Source: Kistimonas asteriae (GTDB lineage: Bacteria > Pseudomonadota > Gammaproteobacteria > Pseudomonadales > Endozoicomonadaceae). From it: a DNA stretch of 64,000 bases. How positions within the stretch are numbered: the first letter of the stretch is position 1; each line of letters begins with the position of its first letter. Under the pieces are notes generated by a model. It did not search any database, was not told the DNA's origin, and saw only the letters and a program-made list of their open reading frames with translations. Made by a program: the position numbers and the translations under genes. The stretch lies in contig NZ_JAEVHF010000008.1 in assembly GCF_018263925.1 (NCBI RefSeq), positions 124,001 to 188,000 of the forward strand. The letters run 5' to 3'. Positions 46,560 through 59,464 of this stretch are shown here, piece after piece.

Positions 46560-48740
46560 ATGACAGAACGCATACAAGCAGGTGGTCTCCAGGTTGCCAA
46601 GGTTTTACATGACCTGGTTGCCAACGAGATAGCGCCGGGAACAGGGGTAGATGCCAATCACTTCTGGACCGAGCTGGAAGCCATTATCACTGAGCTGGCT
46701 CCCGTCAATAAAGCCTTACTGGCACGCCGTGATAACCTGCAGGTACAAATTGATACCTGGCATCAGCAGCGACGCGGTCAGTCACACAATGCGGCAGAAT
46801 ACCGCGCTTTCCTCGAACAGATAGGCTATCTGTTGCCAGAAGCTGAAGATTTCACGATCACTACGGAGAATGTGGATTCTGAAATCGCAAAACTGGCAGG
46901 TCCCCAGCTGGTTGTACCGGTCATGAATGCCCGGTACGCCCTTAATGCCGCTAATGCCCGTTGGGGTAGCCTGTATGATGCCCTTTACGGTACCGACGTG
47001 ATTCCTGAGCAGGCAGGCGCCGAGAAGGGGAGAGGGTATAACCCAGAGCGTGGCGCCCTGGTGATTGCCTATGCCCGACGTTTTCTGGACGAGGCCGCAC
47101 CACTTGCCAAGGGTTCGCATGCCGATTCCTGTGGTTATGGCATCAAGGAAGGCCAGCTTGCGGTTAAACTGAAAGACGGTACAGAAACAGCGCTTCAGCA
47201 GCCTGAACAGTTTGTTGGGTATCAGGGTGACCTAAATAATCCTTCTGCAATACTCATAAAAAACAATGGGATACATCTGGAAATTCAGATTAACCCTGAG
47301 CATGTGATCGGCAAGGATGACCCGGCCAATGTGAAGGACGTCCTACTGGAATCGGCACTGACTACCATCATGGACTGTGAAGATTCTATCGCGGCTGTTG
47401 ATGCCGAAGACAAGGCCGTTGTCTATGGAAACTGGCTGGGCTTAATGAAGGGAACGCTGGGTATTGAGTTCAAGAAAGGTGATAGCACGGTCACACGGAC
47501 CCTCAACCCAGACCGTGAATATGTGACGCCTGACGGAAATGCCCTGTCTCTGCCTGGTCGAAGCCTGATGTTTGTCCGTAATGTAGGCCACCTGATGACC
47601 AATGAGGCGGTTCTGGATAAAGACGGCAATGAAATTCCAGAGGGCATTCTCGATGGTATGGTAACGTCACTGATTGCCATCCACGACCTTAAGGGCAGTG
47701 GCCCGTACAGCAATTCACGCACGGGTAGCGTTTACATCGTTAAGCCCAAGATGCACGGCCCTGAAGAGGTCGCATTCACGAATACACTCTTCGGGCGAAT
47801 TGAGAAAGCACTGGATCTGCCGGTCAACACCCTGAAAGTCGGTATCATGGATGAGGAGCGCCGTACCACGGTGAATCTCAAGACCTGTATCGCTGCCGCT
47901 AAAGAGCGTGTTGTTTTCATCAACACCGGTTTCCTTGATCGCACAGGGGATGAAATCCATACCTCCATGGAAGCGGGACCCGTGGTACGCAAAGGCCCCA
48001 TGAAAAATGAGGCATGGATCAAGGCGTACGAAGACTGGAACGTCGATACGGGTCTGGCAGCTGGCTTGAAAGGACGGGCGCAGATCGGCAAGGGAATGTG
48101 GCCGATTCCTGACCAGATGGCACAGATGATGTCGGTCAAAATTGGTCACCCAAAATCGGGCGCGAATACGGCCTGGGTGCCGTCTCCGACGGCCGCCACC
48201 CTGCATGCCATCCATTATCATCAGGTTAATGTGGCGGATGTACAGGCCGAGCTGGCCAACCGCCAGCGTGCAAGTCTCAATGACATCCTGACAGTGCCCT
48301 TGCTTGATGATCCCGCCGCATTGACAGCGGAAGATGTTCAGCAGGAACTGGACAATAACGCTCAGGGCATTCTGGGTTATGTTGTCCGCTGGGTTGACCA
48401 CGGCGTTGGTTGTTCCAAAGTGCCGGATATCAATGATGTAGGCCTGATGGAAGATCGCGCTACACTGCGAATCTCCAGCCAGCACATCGCCAACTGGTTA
48501 CGTCATGGTGTTTGCACGGAAGAGCAGGTGATGGAAACCATGCAGCGGATGGCTGCTGTTGTTGACCGACAGAATGCTGATGACCCCGAGTACCGCAATA
48601 TGGCGCCTGCTTTTGATGAGAGTATTGCCTTCCAGGCAGCCTGTGATCTGGTGTTCAAAGGAACTGAGCAGCCTAATGGCTACACAGAACCTGTCCTCCA
48701 TGCACGTCGCCGGGAGGCCAAAGCCAAGTTCGGCTGTTAA
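46560..48740 (+). CDS. glcB: Malate synthase G
   Basis: A 726-residue enzyme condensing glyoxylate with acetyl-CoA to malate, the second step of the glyoxylate shunt. It has the G-type length (about 720-730) and motifs: [70 protein letters not shown] (catalytic Asp/Glu region) and [21 protein letters not shown]. The ATG at 46560 gives [16 protein letters not shown], the normal N-terminus; AGAGG lies 10 nt before. Divergent from aceA copy 2. Confidence 0.97.
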   Translation: MTERIQAGGLQVAKVLHDLVANEIAPGTGVDANHFWTELEAIITELAPVNKALLARRDNLQVQIDTWHQQRRGQSHNAAEYRAFLEQIGYLLPEAEDFTITTENVDSEIAKLAGPQLVVPVMNARYALNAANARWGSLYDALYGTDVIPEQAGAEKGRGYNPERGALVIAYARRFLDEAAPLAKGSHADSCGYGIKEGQLAVKLKDGTETALQQPEQFVGYQGDLNNPSAILIKNNGIHLEIQINPEHVIGKDDPANVKDVLLESALTTIMDCEDSIAAVDAEDKAVVYGNWLGLMKGTLGIEFKKGDSTVTRTLNPDREYVTPDGNALSLPGRSLMFVRNVGHLMTNEAVLDKDGNEIPEGILDGMVTSLIAIHDLKGSGPYSNSRTGSVYIVKPKMHGPEEVAFTNTLFGRIEKALDLPVNTLKVGIMDEERRTTVNLKTCIAAAKERVVFINTGFLDRTGDEIHTSMEAGPVVRKGPMKNEAWIKAYEDWNVDTGLAAGLKGRAQIGKGMWPIPDQMAQMMSVKIGHPKSGANTAWVPSPTAATLHAIHYHQVNVADVQAELANRQRASLNDILTVPLLDDPAALTAEDVQQELDNNAQGILGYVVRWVDHGVGCSKVPDINDVGLMEDRATLRISSQHIANWLRHGVCTEEQVMETMQRMAAVVDRQNADDPEYRNMAPAFDESIAFQAACDLVFKGTEQPNGYTEPVLHARRREAKAKFGC

Positions 48741-48763
48741 AGCGATCACTTCGTAGCGCATTA

Positions 48764-48791
48764 AAAAACGCACCTTAGGGTGCGTTTTTTA
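48764..48791 (+). terminator. Intrinsic terminator of glcB
   Basis: AAAAAACGCACC-TTAG-GGTGCGTTTTTT, 23 nt after the stop. Confidence 0.94.
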
Positions 48792-48832
48792 ATAACAAAT
48801 TTTCACGGTTCTGCCTTGCTATTCTAAATAGT

Positions 48833-50071
48833 ATGAAAGTGGTTAGGCAAAAACCGAATACCAACATTATTAATGATTCGGGGTTAAGCGTTTATACGTT
48901 TTTCCTTGCCGTATGCCTGTTGCTTGCACCTTCCATTCATGCCGTTGAGTTTTCCGCGATTCAATTATTCTCTGGATTCAATGAGCCCCTGCATGCGGAG
49001 ATTGAAGTTTCCGGTCTTGTTGATCCTGACGCACCGGTTATCGTGGATGTTGCTTCCCCGCTGGAGCATCAAAATTATGACGTTCCCTTGCAATATTTTA
49101 ATGCGGCGATCAAGACCTCCTGGCAGCAGCGGACTGATGGACGTCGAATTATTCGGTTGACCAGCGAGTTGCCAGTTTCGCTTGAAAATCTGGATTTTCT
49201 GTTGATGGCAATACCGGCTGATGAAACAATTTTCATGCGCGTTCAAATCCCTATTAAGCGAAATGAGTACAGTGAGCAGGCAACCAAACCCCAATTATGG
49301 GTGCAAAATATCAGCAATAAGGCTACTGACAATCTGCCCTTAACCCGTTTTAATGAACCCTTGCCGCAGCCTAAGAAAAAAAGAATCAGGAATAAGCAAA
49401 AGATTGTTGCCGCAAAACGATTGAATCGGCTCAAGAGTACGTCGGAGCTTGCCAGAGCCAATCGGCAGGCTGATGCCAATGCCAGAGTGTTAGCTTTCAC
49501 CTCCGCTGCTGATGAAATCACTTATAACCCACATTTTTCGAAACACGCGATCGCTGCTGTTCTGGATGATGAGATGGATGCCGATACAAAAGCGATATCA
49601 GCTCAACCCGCAGTGGTCATTCGTCCGAAAACTGAGAACAAGCAGTCTAATGAAAAAGAGAAGCGTGCTGATAAGGATGACAGCATCAGACTCGCCATGG
49701 GCGACAGTTTGATGGATAAATTCAATCAGCTTTTTGCTACGCAAAGCGATCAGTCAGTCAGTACTGTGGTGTTACTGGAGAGGCTATTACGATTACGCTC
49801 TCATACAGCGCTTGAAAATCAACCGCAGGATGAGCAGAAAGAACCACACGTCGCGGTAGCAATGGCATCCGTAAGTGCAGACAAGAATAGGGTTGTTGCA
49901 GACAGGTTCGACAGCATTACGATCACACCGTTTTTGAGCCGATCTCCTATATTAAGCCCTGTTGGCTTTTCCTGCTTGCTCCATCTCTTTGCTAAGCAGC
50001 AATTCTGGATTGAATCGCTGCAAAAAAGGCACTCCCTAAAAACAATATACTCAATAAATACAGAGACATAA
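48833..50071 (+). CDS. Secreted/anchored protein with FimV N-terminal-like domain
   Basis: A 412-residue protein with a hydrophobic leader (VYTFFLAVCLLLAPSIHA, preceded by an unusually long polar stretch), then VEFSAIQLFSGFNEPLHAEIEVSG, VIVDVASP and FLLMAIPADETIFMRVQIPI. This resembles the periplasmic N-terminal domain of FimV (GLGEIQLxSxLNEPLxAEIEL). A basic linker (KKKRIRNKQKIVAAKRLNRLK) and an acidic, disordered region follow, but the LysM and TPR parts of FimV are not seen. FimV-type proteins act in polar assembly of type IV pili and secretion. It stands alone after glcB. Confidence 0.6.
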   Translation: MKVVRQKPNTNIINDSGLSVYTFFLAVCLLLAPSIHAVEFSAIQLFSGFNEPLHAEIEVSGLVDPDAPVIVDVASPLEHQNYDVPLQYFNAAIKTSWQQRTDGRRIIRLTSELPVSLENLDFLLMAIPADETIFMRVQIPIKRNEYSEQATKPQLWVQNISNKATDNLPLTRFNEPLPQPKKKRIRNKQKIVAAKRLNRLKSTSELARANRQADANARVLAFTSAADEITYNPHFSKHAIAAVLDDEMDADTKAISAQPAVVIRPKTENKQSNEKEKRADKDDSIRLAMGDSLMDKFNQLFATQSDQSVSTVVLLERLLRLRSHTALENQPQDEQKEPHVAVAMASVSADKNRVVADRFDSITITPFLSRSPILSPVGFSCLLHLFAKQQFWIESLQKRHSLKTIYSINTET

Positions 50072-50157
50072 CGCGCTTATTTAAAGTCTTGTGCCGACAC
50101 TCTTCTGTATTGAATTGTAGTGTGTGTGAACGTGAAGCCAGCCAATCAGCTTGCCTA

Positions 50158-51309
50158 TTATTCTGCGGTCATTAAAACACCATTTTCAACCAGATCAGTC
50201 AGTAACGCCGTCAAAGACTCCCTCTCACTGGCTGACAGATTTTCCATATGACTTGCTGAGACGTAACGGTTATCACAAACAGCCACGACAGTTGTTTTGA
50301 GTGAAGCGGGCAATGCGTAATCTTGCCCGTTTGCGAACAAATACACGGTATCGAGATCTTCAGACTGGTACCAGGCAAGCCGTGCATCATCAGCCACCGA
50401 CATTTCCGCAGTAACAGGCTCGAGGTCAGCCATGGCATTTTCAGGATATTTGGGCTCCGTCATCAGCCGACCAAACCAGCGTGCCACCTGTTCGGGATCA
50501 TTGGCATATTGTTTTAATATCTCTTGCACCCGGGTTATAGCTTCAGCGGAAATTTCAGCTGGATGAGATGGAGCTTTGAGGTCTGGGTCAGCGTAACGCA
50601 GGAAATCAGATAAATGGTCGTTAAGCCAAAGCCCATAGTCACTGACAACTTCACCGTGAGAAGGGGCACGAAAGCCAACCGATACCGTCACACAATCATT
50701 GGACGTTGCAGTCCCCCAATGTGCAACACCGGGCGGAAGATAGAGCATGTCGCCCGGTTCCATGTGGAAATCCTGGTCGGTCTTGAACTCTGCCAGTATT
50801 TTCAGGTCTGGGTGCGGCAGCAGGGGGCTTCTGTCATCGCACAATTGCCCGCTTTGCCAGTGGCGGGTACCTGATGCCTGAATCAGGAAAACATCATAAT
50901 TATCAAAATGCGGACCGACACCACCACCTTCGGTGGCATAGCTGATCATAATATCATCCAGGCGCCAGTCCGGGATGAAGCGGAATTCATTCAGTAGCTC
51001 CCGAACCTCAGGTACCCAGTGGTCCACGGCCTGTACCAGCAGCGTCCAGTTGTCAGGGGGAAGATCTGTGAAATCCTGTTCATTGAATGGCCCACGCTTC
51101 AATACCCATTCCTGATCACCCAACTGCCGCAGCAGCAGGCGAGATTCAACGGACTCCTCGCAGGCCAGCCCTGCCAGCTCATCAGGAGAAAGAGGGAGTG
51201 TCCAGTCTGGCAGGGCATGCTTGATCAGCAACGGTTGTTTTTGCCAGTACTGGTCAAGGAATTCATTGGCAGAAAGGTGGGCGAGTACAGGGAAGTGGGG
51301 GCGATTCAT
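50158..51309 (-). CDS. roxA: Ribosomal protein L16 arginine hydroxylase (JmjC/cupin, RoxA/YcfD)
   Basis: A 383-residue Fe(II)/2-oxoglutarate oxygenase. Family motifs: FLDQYWQKQPLLIKHALP, DDIMISYATEGGGVGPHFDNYDVFLIQASGTRHW with the metal HxD, and MEPGDMLYLPPGVAHWG with the distal His. It hydroxylates an arginine of L16. The start is MNRPHFPVLAHLS at 51309; the longer frame runs through the purB terminator and is rejected. A winged-helix C-terminal region (about 270-383) follows, as in YcfD. Confidence 0.92.
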   Translation of the reverse strand: MNRPHFPVLAHLSANEFLDQYWQKQPLLIKHALPDWTLPLSPDELAGLACEESVESRLLLRQLGDQEWVLKRGPFNEQDFTDLPPDNWTLLVQAVDHWVPEVRELLNEFRFIPDWRLDDIMISYATEGGGVGPHFDNYDVFLIQASGTRHWQSGQLCDDRSPLLPHPDLKILAEFKTDQDFHMEPGDMLYLPPGVAHWGTATSNDCVTVSVGFRAPSHGEVVSDYGLWLNDHLSDFLRYADPDLKAPSHPAEISAEAITRVQEILKQYANDPEQVARWFGRLMTEPKYPENAMADLEPVTAEMSVADDARLAWYQSEDLDTVYLFANGQDYALPASLKTTVVAVCDNRYVSASHMENLSASERESLTALLTDLVENGVLMTAE

Positions 51310-51331
51310 GAGAAAACCTGTCGCAGAATAC

Positions 51332-51357
51332 AAAAAAACGCCGGCATCTGGCCGGCG
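51332..51357 (-). terminator. Intrinsic terminator of purB
   Basis: On the minus strand: CGCCGGC-CAGAT-GCCGGCG followed by T7, 13 nt after the purB stop and 23 nt before the roxA ATG. Confidence 0.92.
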
Positions 51358-51370
51358 CTTAGAGGCTAAC

Positions 51371-52846
<1,476 letters not shown>

Positions 52847-52881
52847 GGTATCAGGTTTTGTTGCGTCGGTTACCGTTCAGG

Positions 52882-53508
52882 TCAGTGACCTTTGAGCAAC
52901 TGGTCAATCGCGGCAAGCATTTTGTTGCGACCAAACACCAGATGCCAGCGGCGTCCGCCCACCTGTCGCCATAGGATGGCAGAGCGCATGCCGGCCAGCA
53001 GGGCAGCCCGGATTTTGTCGGCACAGGCCTGGTTCTGCAAATGCCGGATATCTCCCATGACCTGGATACGGGTCTTGAAAGTGCTGATCGTGTCCAGATA
53101 AATGCTCGCAAGGCTTGCCAGAACGTTTTCATGGGTAGGGGAGAAGTGACGAACCTGATCCCTGGCGCGGTCAATACGCTCCGAGATGGTGTTCATCATC
53201 CCCGGATTACCGCGCAATTTGCGCTCCAGATGAATCAGGGTCAGGGAATAGCGGATAGCATCGGCTTTCACGGCGTCATGATTACGTTGCAGCACATCCC
53301 TGAGGGCTCTGAGGCCTGCTGTCACATTGCCAGCGCTGCCACCGTAGACATCCGTGACGCTGTCAGGATTAGTGGCAAAGATGCTGTTAATGCAGACAGA
53401 CAGTTCATGCTCAGGCACCTGGGCCGTTTTGGCAATTTTCTCTACCAGCGTGGCGGCCTGGAACAGGCCGGCCAGCGCCAGGGTACGATCAAGATCTTGT
53501 TGATTCAC
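52882..53508 (-). CDS. hflD: HflD-family protein (lysogenization regulator homologue)
   Basis: A 208-residue mostly helical protein, close to the family length of about 205-213. MNQQDLDRTLALAGLFQAATLV, INSIFATNPDSVTDVYGG, GLRALRDVL and RYSLTLIHLERKL match HflD. It is peripheral to the inner membrane; the phage-lambda role known in E. coli is probably not its main one. 21 nt after mnmA on the same strand, the conserved neighbour. Confidence 0.93.
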   Translation of the reverse strand: MNQQDLDRTLALAGLFQAATLVEKIAKTAQVPEHELSVCINSIFATNPDSVTDVYGGSAGNVTAGLRALRDVLQRNHDAVKADAIRYSLTLIHLERKLRGNPGMMNTISERIDRARDQVRHFSPTHENVLASLASIYLDTISTFKTRIQVMGDIRHLQNQACADKIRAALLAGMRSAILWRQVGGRRWHLVFGRNKMLAAIDQLLKGH

Positions 53509-53529
53509 AGCTCCATTGGCCCCCTAACA

Positions 53530-54648
53530 TCAACCCGAAATCATGGTTTTATGGGCAAAGCGTTGCTCGATAATGCCACCGCCAAGACAGACATCCTGAT
53601 CATAGAAAACAATGGACTGGCCAGGGGTTACCGCACGCTGAGGTTCGTCGAAGAGGACATGATAGCCGCCATCCGACTTTCGTTGAAGCGTACAGGCCTG
53701 GTCAGACTGTCGATACCTGACTTTGGCCCGAAGTTTGTCAGGTGCCAGGGCAGGATCGTCATTAATCCAGTACACCGTGTCAACGGACAGGGCTTCGGAA
53801 AACAGGCCGGGATTGTCGTTCCCCTGACCGACGATGAGGACATTACGATCCAGATTTTTTTCAATGACATACCATGGCGCATCGTCAGCATTCTTAAGCC
53901 CGCCAATACCCAGCCCCTGGCGCTGGCCGATGGTGTGATACATGAGGCCGCTGTGGCGACCAATGACCTTGCCATCATCTGTTTCAATATCACCAGGCTG
54001 CGCAGGAATGTACTGTTTTAGGAAGTCGCGGAAACGACGTTCGCCGATAAAACAGATCCCCGTACTGTCTTTCTTGTTGAATGTCGCCAACTGGTGTTGT
54101 TCGGCAATGGCTCGAACCTCATGTTTTTCCAGCTCTCCGACCGGGAACAGGCTGCGTGACAGTTCATGTTCGCCTACCGCATGCAGGAAATAGCTTTGAT
54201 CCTTGTTATTATCCAGCCCTTTCAACAGCAGGGTATGTCCGTCGCGGTCTGCGCGGCGCACATAATGACCGGTTGCAATGGCGTCAGCACCCAGTTCAAG
54301 TGCATAATCGAGAAAGGCTCTGAACTTGATTTCCCGGTTACAGAGAATATCGGGATTAGGGGTGCGCCCGGCACGGTATTCTGACAGGAAATGTTCAAAG
54401 ACATTATCCCAGTATTCAGCGGCAAAATTGGCCTTGTGAAGATGGATGCCGAGCCGGTCACAGACTGCCTGGGCATCGGCCAGATCCTGGCGGGCAGTGC
54501 AGTATTCCGTGTCATCGTCTTCTTCCCAGTTCTTCATGAACAGGCCTTCTACCTGATAGCCCTGCTGCATGAGCAGAAGCGCTGAAACTGAGGAATCGAC
54601 ACCGCCGGACATGCCAACGATCACACGGGTGTGCGCGTTATCGGTCAT
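53530..54648 (-). CDS. mnmA: tRNA-specific 2-thiouridylase
   Basis: A 372-residue enzyme thiolating U34 of Lys, Glu and Gln tRNAs. ATP PP-loop [15 protein letters not shown] at 12-26; catalytic cysteines in NPDILCN (near 100) and [10 protein letters not shown] (near 198); other motifs [11 protein letters not shown] and [10 protein letters not shown]. Length and N-terminus are typical. First gene before hflD, reading away from icd. Confidence 0.97.
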   Translation of the reverse strand: MTDNAHTRVIVGMSGGVDSSVSALLLMQQGYQVEGLFMKNWEEDDDTEYCTARQDLADAQAVCDRLGIHLHKANFAAEYWDNVFEHFLSEYRAGRTPNPDILCNREIKFRAFLDYALELGADAIATGHYVRRADRDGHTLLLKGLDNNKDQSYFLHAVGEHELSRSLFPVGELEKHEVRAIAEQHQLATFNKKDSTGICFIGERRFRDFLKQYIPAQPGDIETDDGKVIGRHSGLMYHTIGQRQGLGIGGLKNADDAPWYVIEKNLDRNVLIVGQGNDNPGLFSEALSVDTVYWINDDPALAPDKLRAKVRYRQSDQACTLQRKSDGGYHVLFDEPQRAVTPGQSIVFYDQDVCLGGGIIEQRFAHKTMISG

Positions 54649-54991
54649 AAGAGTGAAAACTAGTTAGAGGTTAAACAGGGCGTCAATTGTAATGATGCAG
54701 CCCCGTACGTCCAGCGCCAAAGCCCAGACGGCCAGAAATGTAGCTATAATTTAGGCGTATAACGAAGCTCTGGCGTGGTATGTACGCATTTCTGTAACAA
54801 AACTACATTTATTCTTGGCGTGCTTTGGTATATCTTATTCCGCCAAACAGCCATGAGCGATAAATGACGAGAGGGCAGTAGCCGATTCAAGCCTTCGTCA
54901 ACACCGCAGTTAATGTAGCAAAACTACAAGAACAGGTAGGCTGCCGGTTATCGCCAGCGGCATAAAAAAGGTCCAGATTACGGAGTAGATA
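54649..54991. promoter_or_regulatory. Divergent mnmA / icd region with two TGTA-type palindromes
   Basis: A 343-bp gap without a gene. TGTAACAAAACTACA at 54793 and TGTAGCAAAACTACA at 54914 are near-identical 15-mers, 121 bp apart; the second is a perfect inverted repeat (TGTAG-N5-CTACA). The form fits RpiR-family sites such as HexR. Their position before icd suggests carbon-flux control of isocitrate dehydrogenase. Confidence 0.5.
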
Positions 54992-56248
54992 ATGGGATAT
55001 CAGAAGATCAAAGTTCCGAAAGATGGTGACAAAATCACTGTAAATGCCGATCTCTCCCTCAATGTTCCCAATCATCCGGTTATCCCATACATCGAAGGCG
55101 ATGGCATCGGTATTGATGTAACGCCAGCCATGTTGAAGGTGGTTGATGCTGCAGTAGAAAAAGCCTATGGCTCAAGCCGGTCCATTGTCTGGATGGAAGT
55201 GTTCTCCGGTGAAAAGGCCGTGGAAGTCTATGGCGATGATGTCTGGCTGCCAGAAGAAACTCTTGAAGCCATGCGTGAGTACAGCGTCGGTATCAAGGGA
55301 CCGCTGACAACGCCGGTTGGGGGTGGTATCCGCTCATTGAATGTCGCATTGCGTCAGGAACTGGATCTGTATGCCTGTATCCGTCCCGTGCGCTGGTTCA
55401 AAGGGGTCCCCAGCCCGGTCACTGCACCAGAGAAAACGGACATGGTTATCTTCCGTGAGAATTCGGAAGATATTTACGCGGGTATTGAGTGGCAGGCTGA
55501 CAGTCCGGAAGCGAAAAAGATCATCCGCTTCCTCAAGGAAGAAATGGGCGTTGAGAAAATCCGTTTTGACCAAGGGTGTGGTATTGGGATCAAACCTGTT
55601 TCCAAAGAAGGCACACAACGCCTGGTCCGAAAAGCCATCCAGTTTGCCATCGATAATGACAAGCCATCTGTGACCTTGGTTCACAAAGGCAACATCATGA
55701 AGTACACCGAAGGTGCGTTTAAAGAGTGGGGCTATGAGCTGGCTCGGGAACGCTTTGGTGCTGAGCTGCTCGATGGTGGCCCATGGCACAAGCTGGTTAA
55801 CCCTAAAACTGGCAATGAAATCATCATTAAGGATGTGATTGCTGACGCCTTCCTTCAGCAGATCCTGATGCGCCCTGATGAGTACAGTGTTATTGCAACG
55901 CTGAACCTGAACGGGGATTACATCTCTGACGCTCTGGCGGCTGAGGTTGGTGGAATCGGTATTGCTCCTGGCGCCAATATTGGTGGCAGTGTTGCGATTT
56001 TTGAAGCAACACACGGTACTGCCCCAAAATATGCCGGTCAGGATAAAGTGAATCCTGGATCACTGATTCTTTCAGCAGAGATGATGGTTCGCCACCTGGG
56101 CTGGCTTGAAGCGGCTGATTTGATCCTGAAAGGGGTTGAAGGTGCGATTGAAGCCAAAACGGTTACTTATGACTTTGAACGCTTGATGCCTGATGCAACA
56201 TTGCTGAAGTGTTCTGAATTTGCGGATGCGATCATCAAGAATATGTAA
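54992..56248 (+). CDS. icd: NADP-dependent isocitrate dehydrogenase
   Basis: A 418-residue TCA enzyme, length as in E. coli Icd (416). N-terminus [34 protein letters not shown]; phosphorylatable Ser in [24 protein letters not shown] (near 115); metal Asp region [22 protein letters not shown]-site [17 protein letters not shown]. It competes with isocitrate lyase for substrate, and two aceA copies lie 9-14 kb away. No AceK gene is in the window. Confidence 0.97.
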   Translation: MGYQKIKVPKDGDKITVNADLSLNVPNHPVIPYIEGDGIGIDVTPAMLKVVDAAVEKAYGSSRSIVWMEVFSGEKAVEVYGDDVWLPEETLEAMREYSVGIKGPLTTPVGGGIRSLNVALRQELDLYACIRPVRWFKGVPSPVTAPEKTDMVIFRENSEDIYAGIEWQADSPEAKKIIRFLKEEMGVEKIRFDQGCGIGIKPVSKEGTQRLVRKAIQFAIDNDKPSVTLVHKGNIMKYTEGAFKEWGYELARERFGAELLDGGPWHKLVNPKTGNEIIIKDVIADAFLQQILMRPDEYSVIATLNLNGDYISDALAAEVGGIGIAPGANIGGSVAIFEATHGTAPKYAGQDKVNPGSLILSAEMMVRHLGWLEAADLILKGVEGAIEAKTVTYDFERLMPDATLLKCSEFADAIIKNM

Positions 56249-56263
56249 GATAGCCTCTCATAT

Positions 56264-56294
56264 AAAAAAGCCCGTCATTGTGACGGGCTTTTTT
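56264..56294. terminator. Bidirectional terminator, icd / cspD
   Basis: AAAAAAGCCCGTCA / TGACGGGCTTTTTT stem with a 3-nt loop, between convergent genes. Confidence 0.94.
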
Positions 56295-56319
56295 GTTTTA
56301 GTGTGTTTTTATTTTTGAT

Positions 56320-56607
56320 TCATGGTTCTGTAACGGGGATACCGGTTGGAATGGCTTGATCGGTATTGTTACTATCGGATTCGTCGCTGGCTAATTGATC
56401 TTGCGGCATGGAGATATTGACGGCATGCAGCCCTTTGGGGCCTTGGATGATATCGTAGGTGACGACTTGGCCAGCTTTCAGGGTTTTATAACCATCCATC
56501 TTGATGGAAGAGTAGTGAACGAAAAGGTCTTCCCCATTACTGCCTTCACCCAGGATAAACCCGTACCCTTTTGCATTATTAAACCACTTTACTGTACCTG
56601 TCGGCAT
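56320..56607 (-). CDS. cspD: Cold-shock-domain protein CspD
   Basis: A 95-residue protein: cold-shock domain (1-68) with RNP1 KGYGFI and RNP2 DLFVHYS, then an acidic tail (LASDESDSNNTDQ). The length and the position next to clpS identify it as CspD, a stationary-phase nucleic-acid-binding inhibitor of replication in E. coli. The tail is longer than in E. coli CspD (74 aa). Divergent from clpS. Confidence 0.93.
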   Translation of the reverse strand: MPTGTVKWFNNAKGYGFILGEGSNGEDLFVHYSSIKMDGYKTLKAGQVVTYDIIQGPKGLHAVNISMPQDQLASDESDSNNTDQAIPTGIPVTEP

Positions 56608-56786
56608 CCTTCAGTCCCTCTATTCACTGCTTGTTATTTCTTTTGAGTGGATGTTTTTGTTCGTTTTTAGTTGTATGAAACCGCGTCCATGGGTTAAAAC
56701 AAGTGTTAGACATGCCATCAATGCTGTCAAGTATTCGTCAGCCAACATGGTACTATAGCGGTTAAGAAAACACTTTATCTGGCATT

Positions 56787-57161
56787 ATGTTGACAACGCA
56801 TTTCATGAGTAGCATTGAACGAATTCTACTATCCTTAGAGAAAGAAAATCATCAGTATGATGATGAGGGTAGTGTTGCCGTAGCCCCGGTGAAGCCGAAG
56901 CTTGCACCCCCGCCGATGTACAAGGTCATACTGGTTAACGATGACTACACCCCGATGGACTTCGTGATCGAAGTTCTCGAATCCTTCTTCAACTTGTCCA
57001 GGGAAAAGGCGACACAAGTTATGTTGACAGTACATACTCAGGGACAGGCAGTATGCGGCGTCTTCACAAAGGATATTGCCGAAACCAAGGCCGAGCAGGT
57101 CAATCGTTTTTCGCGGGAGCATCAGCACCCTCTGCTTTGCAAAATCGAAAAAAACAGTTGA
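56787..57161 (+). CDS. clpS: ATP-dependent Clp protease adaptor ClpS
   Basis: A 124-residue adaptor delivering N-degron substrates to ClpAP. Disordered N-tail (1-38, ending KPKLAPPP), then [59 protein letters not shown], all canonical, with the N-residue pocket NDD and H. Start is ATG 56787; ATG 56805 is the alternative. Followed 22 nt later by clpA. Confidence 0.96.
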   Translation: MLTTHFMSSIERILLSLEKENHQYDDEGSVAVAPVKPKLAPPPMYKVILVNDDYTPMDFVIEVLESFFNLSREKATQVMLTVHTQGQAVCGVFTKDIAETKAEQVNRFSREHQHPLLCKIEKNS

Positions 57162-57183
57162 ACAGCGTTGGTCGGGTACGAAT

Positions 57184-59442
57184 ATGCTCAACAAAGATCT
57201 AGAACAGACACTGAACAGCGCATTCAAGGAAGCCAGAACCAAGCGTCATGAGTTCATGACGGTTGAACACCTGCTTCTTGCGCTTATTGACAACAAGTCA
57301 GCCAATGATGTCCTGGAAGCGTGTGGTGCAAACTTGGAAAAGCTTCGCAATGATCTTTCCCATTTTGTTGATTCAACCACACCACTGATTCCTGGTAGCG
57401 ACGATGAGCGGGAAACCCAGCCAACCCTGGGCTTCCAGCGCGTATTGCAGCGGGCGGTCTTTCATGTCCAGAGTTCTGGCAAGAAAGAGGTGACTGGAGC
57501 AAATGTCCTGGTTGCGATTTTTAGTGAACAGGAAAGCCAGGCCGTTTATTTCCTGAAACAACAGGAAATCGTCCGTATCGATGTGGTCAACTACATTGCT
57601 CATGGTATTTCCAAGGTGCCAGGCCATCAGAGCCAGGACATGGAAGGGCATGAGCTGCAGGAAGACGCATCAACCAGTGATGATTCAGCTGGCAGCAAAC
57701 CCCTTGAGGCTTATACGACCAATCTCAACGAGCTGGCCATGAAGGGTAAGATTGACCCGTTGGTTGGTCGGGACAGTGAGCTTGAGAGAGTCGGTCAAAT
57801 CTTGAGTCGTCGCCGTAAAAACAACCCCTTGCTGGTCGGTGAGGCTGGTGTTGGTAAGACGGCCATTGCGGAAGGGTTAGCCAAAAAGATTGTTGATGGC
57901 GAAGTCCCGGATATTCTTGCGGATTCAACAGTCTATTCACTTGACCTGGGTGCCTTGCTTGCAGGAACCAAGTACCGCGGTGACTTTGAAAAACGTTTCA
58001 AGCATTTGCTGTCAGAATTGAAGAAAACGGAAGGTGCCGTCCTGTTTATTGATGAGATTCACACGATCATTGGAGCAGGTGCTGCATCCGGTGGTGTGAT
58101 GGACGCGTCGAACCTGCTTAAGCCACTGCTGACCAGTGGTGACTTGCGCTGTATAGGTTCAACAACGTTCCAGGAGTTTCGGGGCATTTTTGAAAAGGAC
58201 AGAGCGCTGGCCCGTCGTTTCCAGAAGGTGGATATCGATGAACCGGACGTAGACGACACCTATACGATTCTGTTGGGGCTCAAGAAGAAGTTTGAAGAGC
58301 ACCACAAGATCAAGTACAAGAATGAAGCACTGCGCGCTGCAGCCGAATTGGCTGAGCGCTATATCAATGACCGGCATATGCCGGACAAGGCTATTGATGT
58401 CATTGATGAAGCGGGTGCCTATCAACGGCTTCAAAAAGAAAGCAAGCGTAAGAAGACGATTGGTCTTGATGAAATTGAATCCATTGTTGCCAAAATGGCG
58501 CGGATTCCCCCCAAGTCAGTGTCGTCGTCTGATAAAGAGCTGCTTGAGAAGCTCCCCAGGAATATGCGGCTCACTATCTTTGGTCAAGATGAATCCATTG
58601 ATGCACTGACGACCAATATACGGCTTTCCCGTGCAGGCCTGAAAGCGCCAGAAAAACCGGTGGGCTGTTTCCTGTTTGCAGGTCCTACGGGTGTCGGTAA
58701 AACCGAAGTCTGTCGTCAGCTTGCCAAGTCGCTTGGTATTGAGCTGGTGAGATTTGATATGTCAGAGTACATGGAATCTCATACTGTATCCCGTTTGATC
58801 GGTGCACCGCCAGGTTATGTGGGTTTTGACCAGGGTGGTCTTTTAACTGAAGCGATTAACAAAACGCCACACTGTGTGTTGTTGCTGGATGAGATTGAAA
58901 AAGGCCATCCTGATGTGTTTAACCTGCTCCTGCAGGTTATGGACCATGGCACCTTAACGGATAACAATGGGCGCAAGGCTGACTTCCGTAATGTCATTCT
59001 CATCATGACAACCAATGCCGGTGCAGAGAATATGAGCCGAAGTTCCATTGGCTTCACGACGCAAGATCATTCTATCGACGGAGGGGATGCAATCAAGAAG
59101 ACCTTCACGCCTGAGTTCAGAAACCGTCTTGATTCAGTGATTCAGTTCAAGCCCCTGAGTCCGGAAGTCATCACGCATGTCGTTGATAAACAACTGACGG
59201 AACTGCAGTCGCAGCTGGATGACAAGAAGGTTCAGCTTGATGTGAATGATGATGTTCGCAAGTGGCTGGCGGAAAGAGGCTATGACCGTCTGATGGGCGC
59301 ACGCCCAATGGCTCGTCTCATTCAGGATCAACTCAAGAAGCCTATGGCCGAAGCAATTTTGTTCGGTGATCTGGTGAAGGGTGGAACACTGAAAGTCAGC
59401 TTGAAGGATGATGAGTTGGTTTTTGAAACAGAGTCTGGCTGA
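57184..59442 (+). CDS. clpA: Clp protease ATP-binding subunit ClpA
   Basis: A 752-residue AAA+ unfoldase for ClpP. N-domain (1-145: [34 protein letters not shown]), D1 with GEAGVGKTA and [13 protein letters not shown]2 with GPTGVGKTE and [14 protein letters not shown]; the ClpP loop IGF appears as SSIGFT near 620. Start at 57184 matches the family; the longer frame overlaps clpS. Partner of clpS upstream and of the aat/bpt N-degron enzymes encoded 2 kb away. Confidence 0.98.
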   Translation: MLNKDLEQTLNSAFKEARTKRHEFMTVEHLLLALIDNKSANDVLEACGANLEKLRNDLSHFVDSTTPLIPGSDDERETQPTLGFQRVLQRAVFHVQSSGKKEVTGANVLVAIFSEQESQAVYFLKQQEIVRIDVVNYIAHGISKVPGHQSQDMEGHELQEDASTSDDSAGSKPLEAYTTNLNELAMKGKIDPLVGRDSELERVGQILSRRRKNNPLLVGEAGVGKTAIAEGLAKKIVDGEVPDILADSTVYSLDLGALLAGTKYRGDFEKRFKHLLSELKKTEGAVLFIDEIHTIIGAGAASGGVMDASNLLKPLLTSGDLRCIGSTTFQEFRGIFEKDRALARRFQKVDIDEPDVDDTYTILLGLKKKFEEHHKIKYKNEALRAAAELAERYINDRHMPDKAIDVIDEAGAYQRLQKESKRKKTIGLDEIESIVAKMARIPPKSVSSSDKELLEKLPRNMRLTIFGQDESIDALTTNIRLSRAGLKAPEKPVGCFLFAGPTGVGKTEVCRQLAKSLGIELVRFDMSEYMESHTVSRLIGAPPGYVGFDQGGLLTEAINKTPHCVLLLDEIEKGHPDVFNLLLQVMDHGTLTDNNGRKADFRNVILIMTTNAGAENMSRSSIGFTTQDHSIDGGDAIKKTFTPEFRNRLDSVIQFKPLSPEVITHVVDKQLTELQSQLDDKKVQLDVNDDVRKWLAERGYDRLMGARPMARLIQDQLKKPMAEAILFGDLVKGGTLKVSLKDDELVFETESG

Positions 59443-59464
59443 AGACTTTTTACTCTCATTTTCT

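Noticed and set aside
47715..48485. A 256-codon minus-strand frame inside glcB
   Set aside because: Antisense shadow of conserved malate synthase coding sequence.
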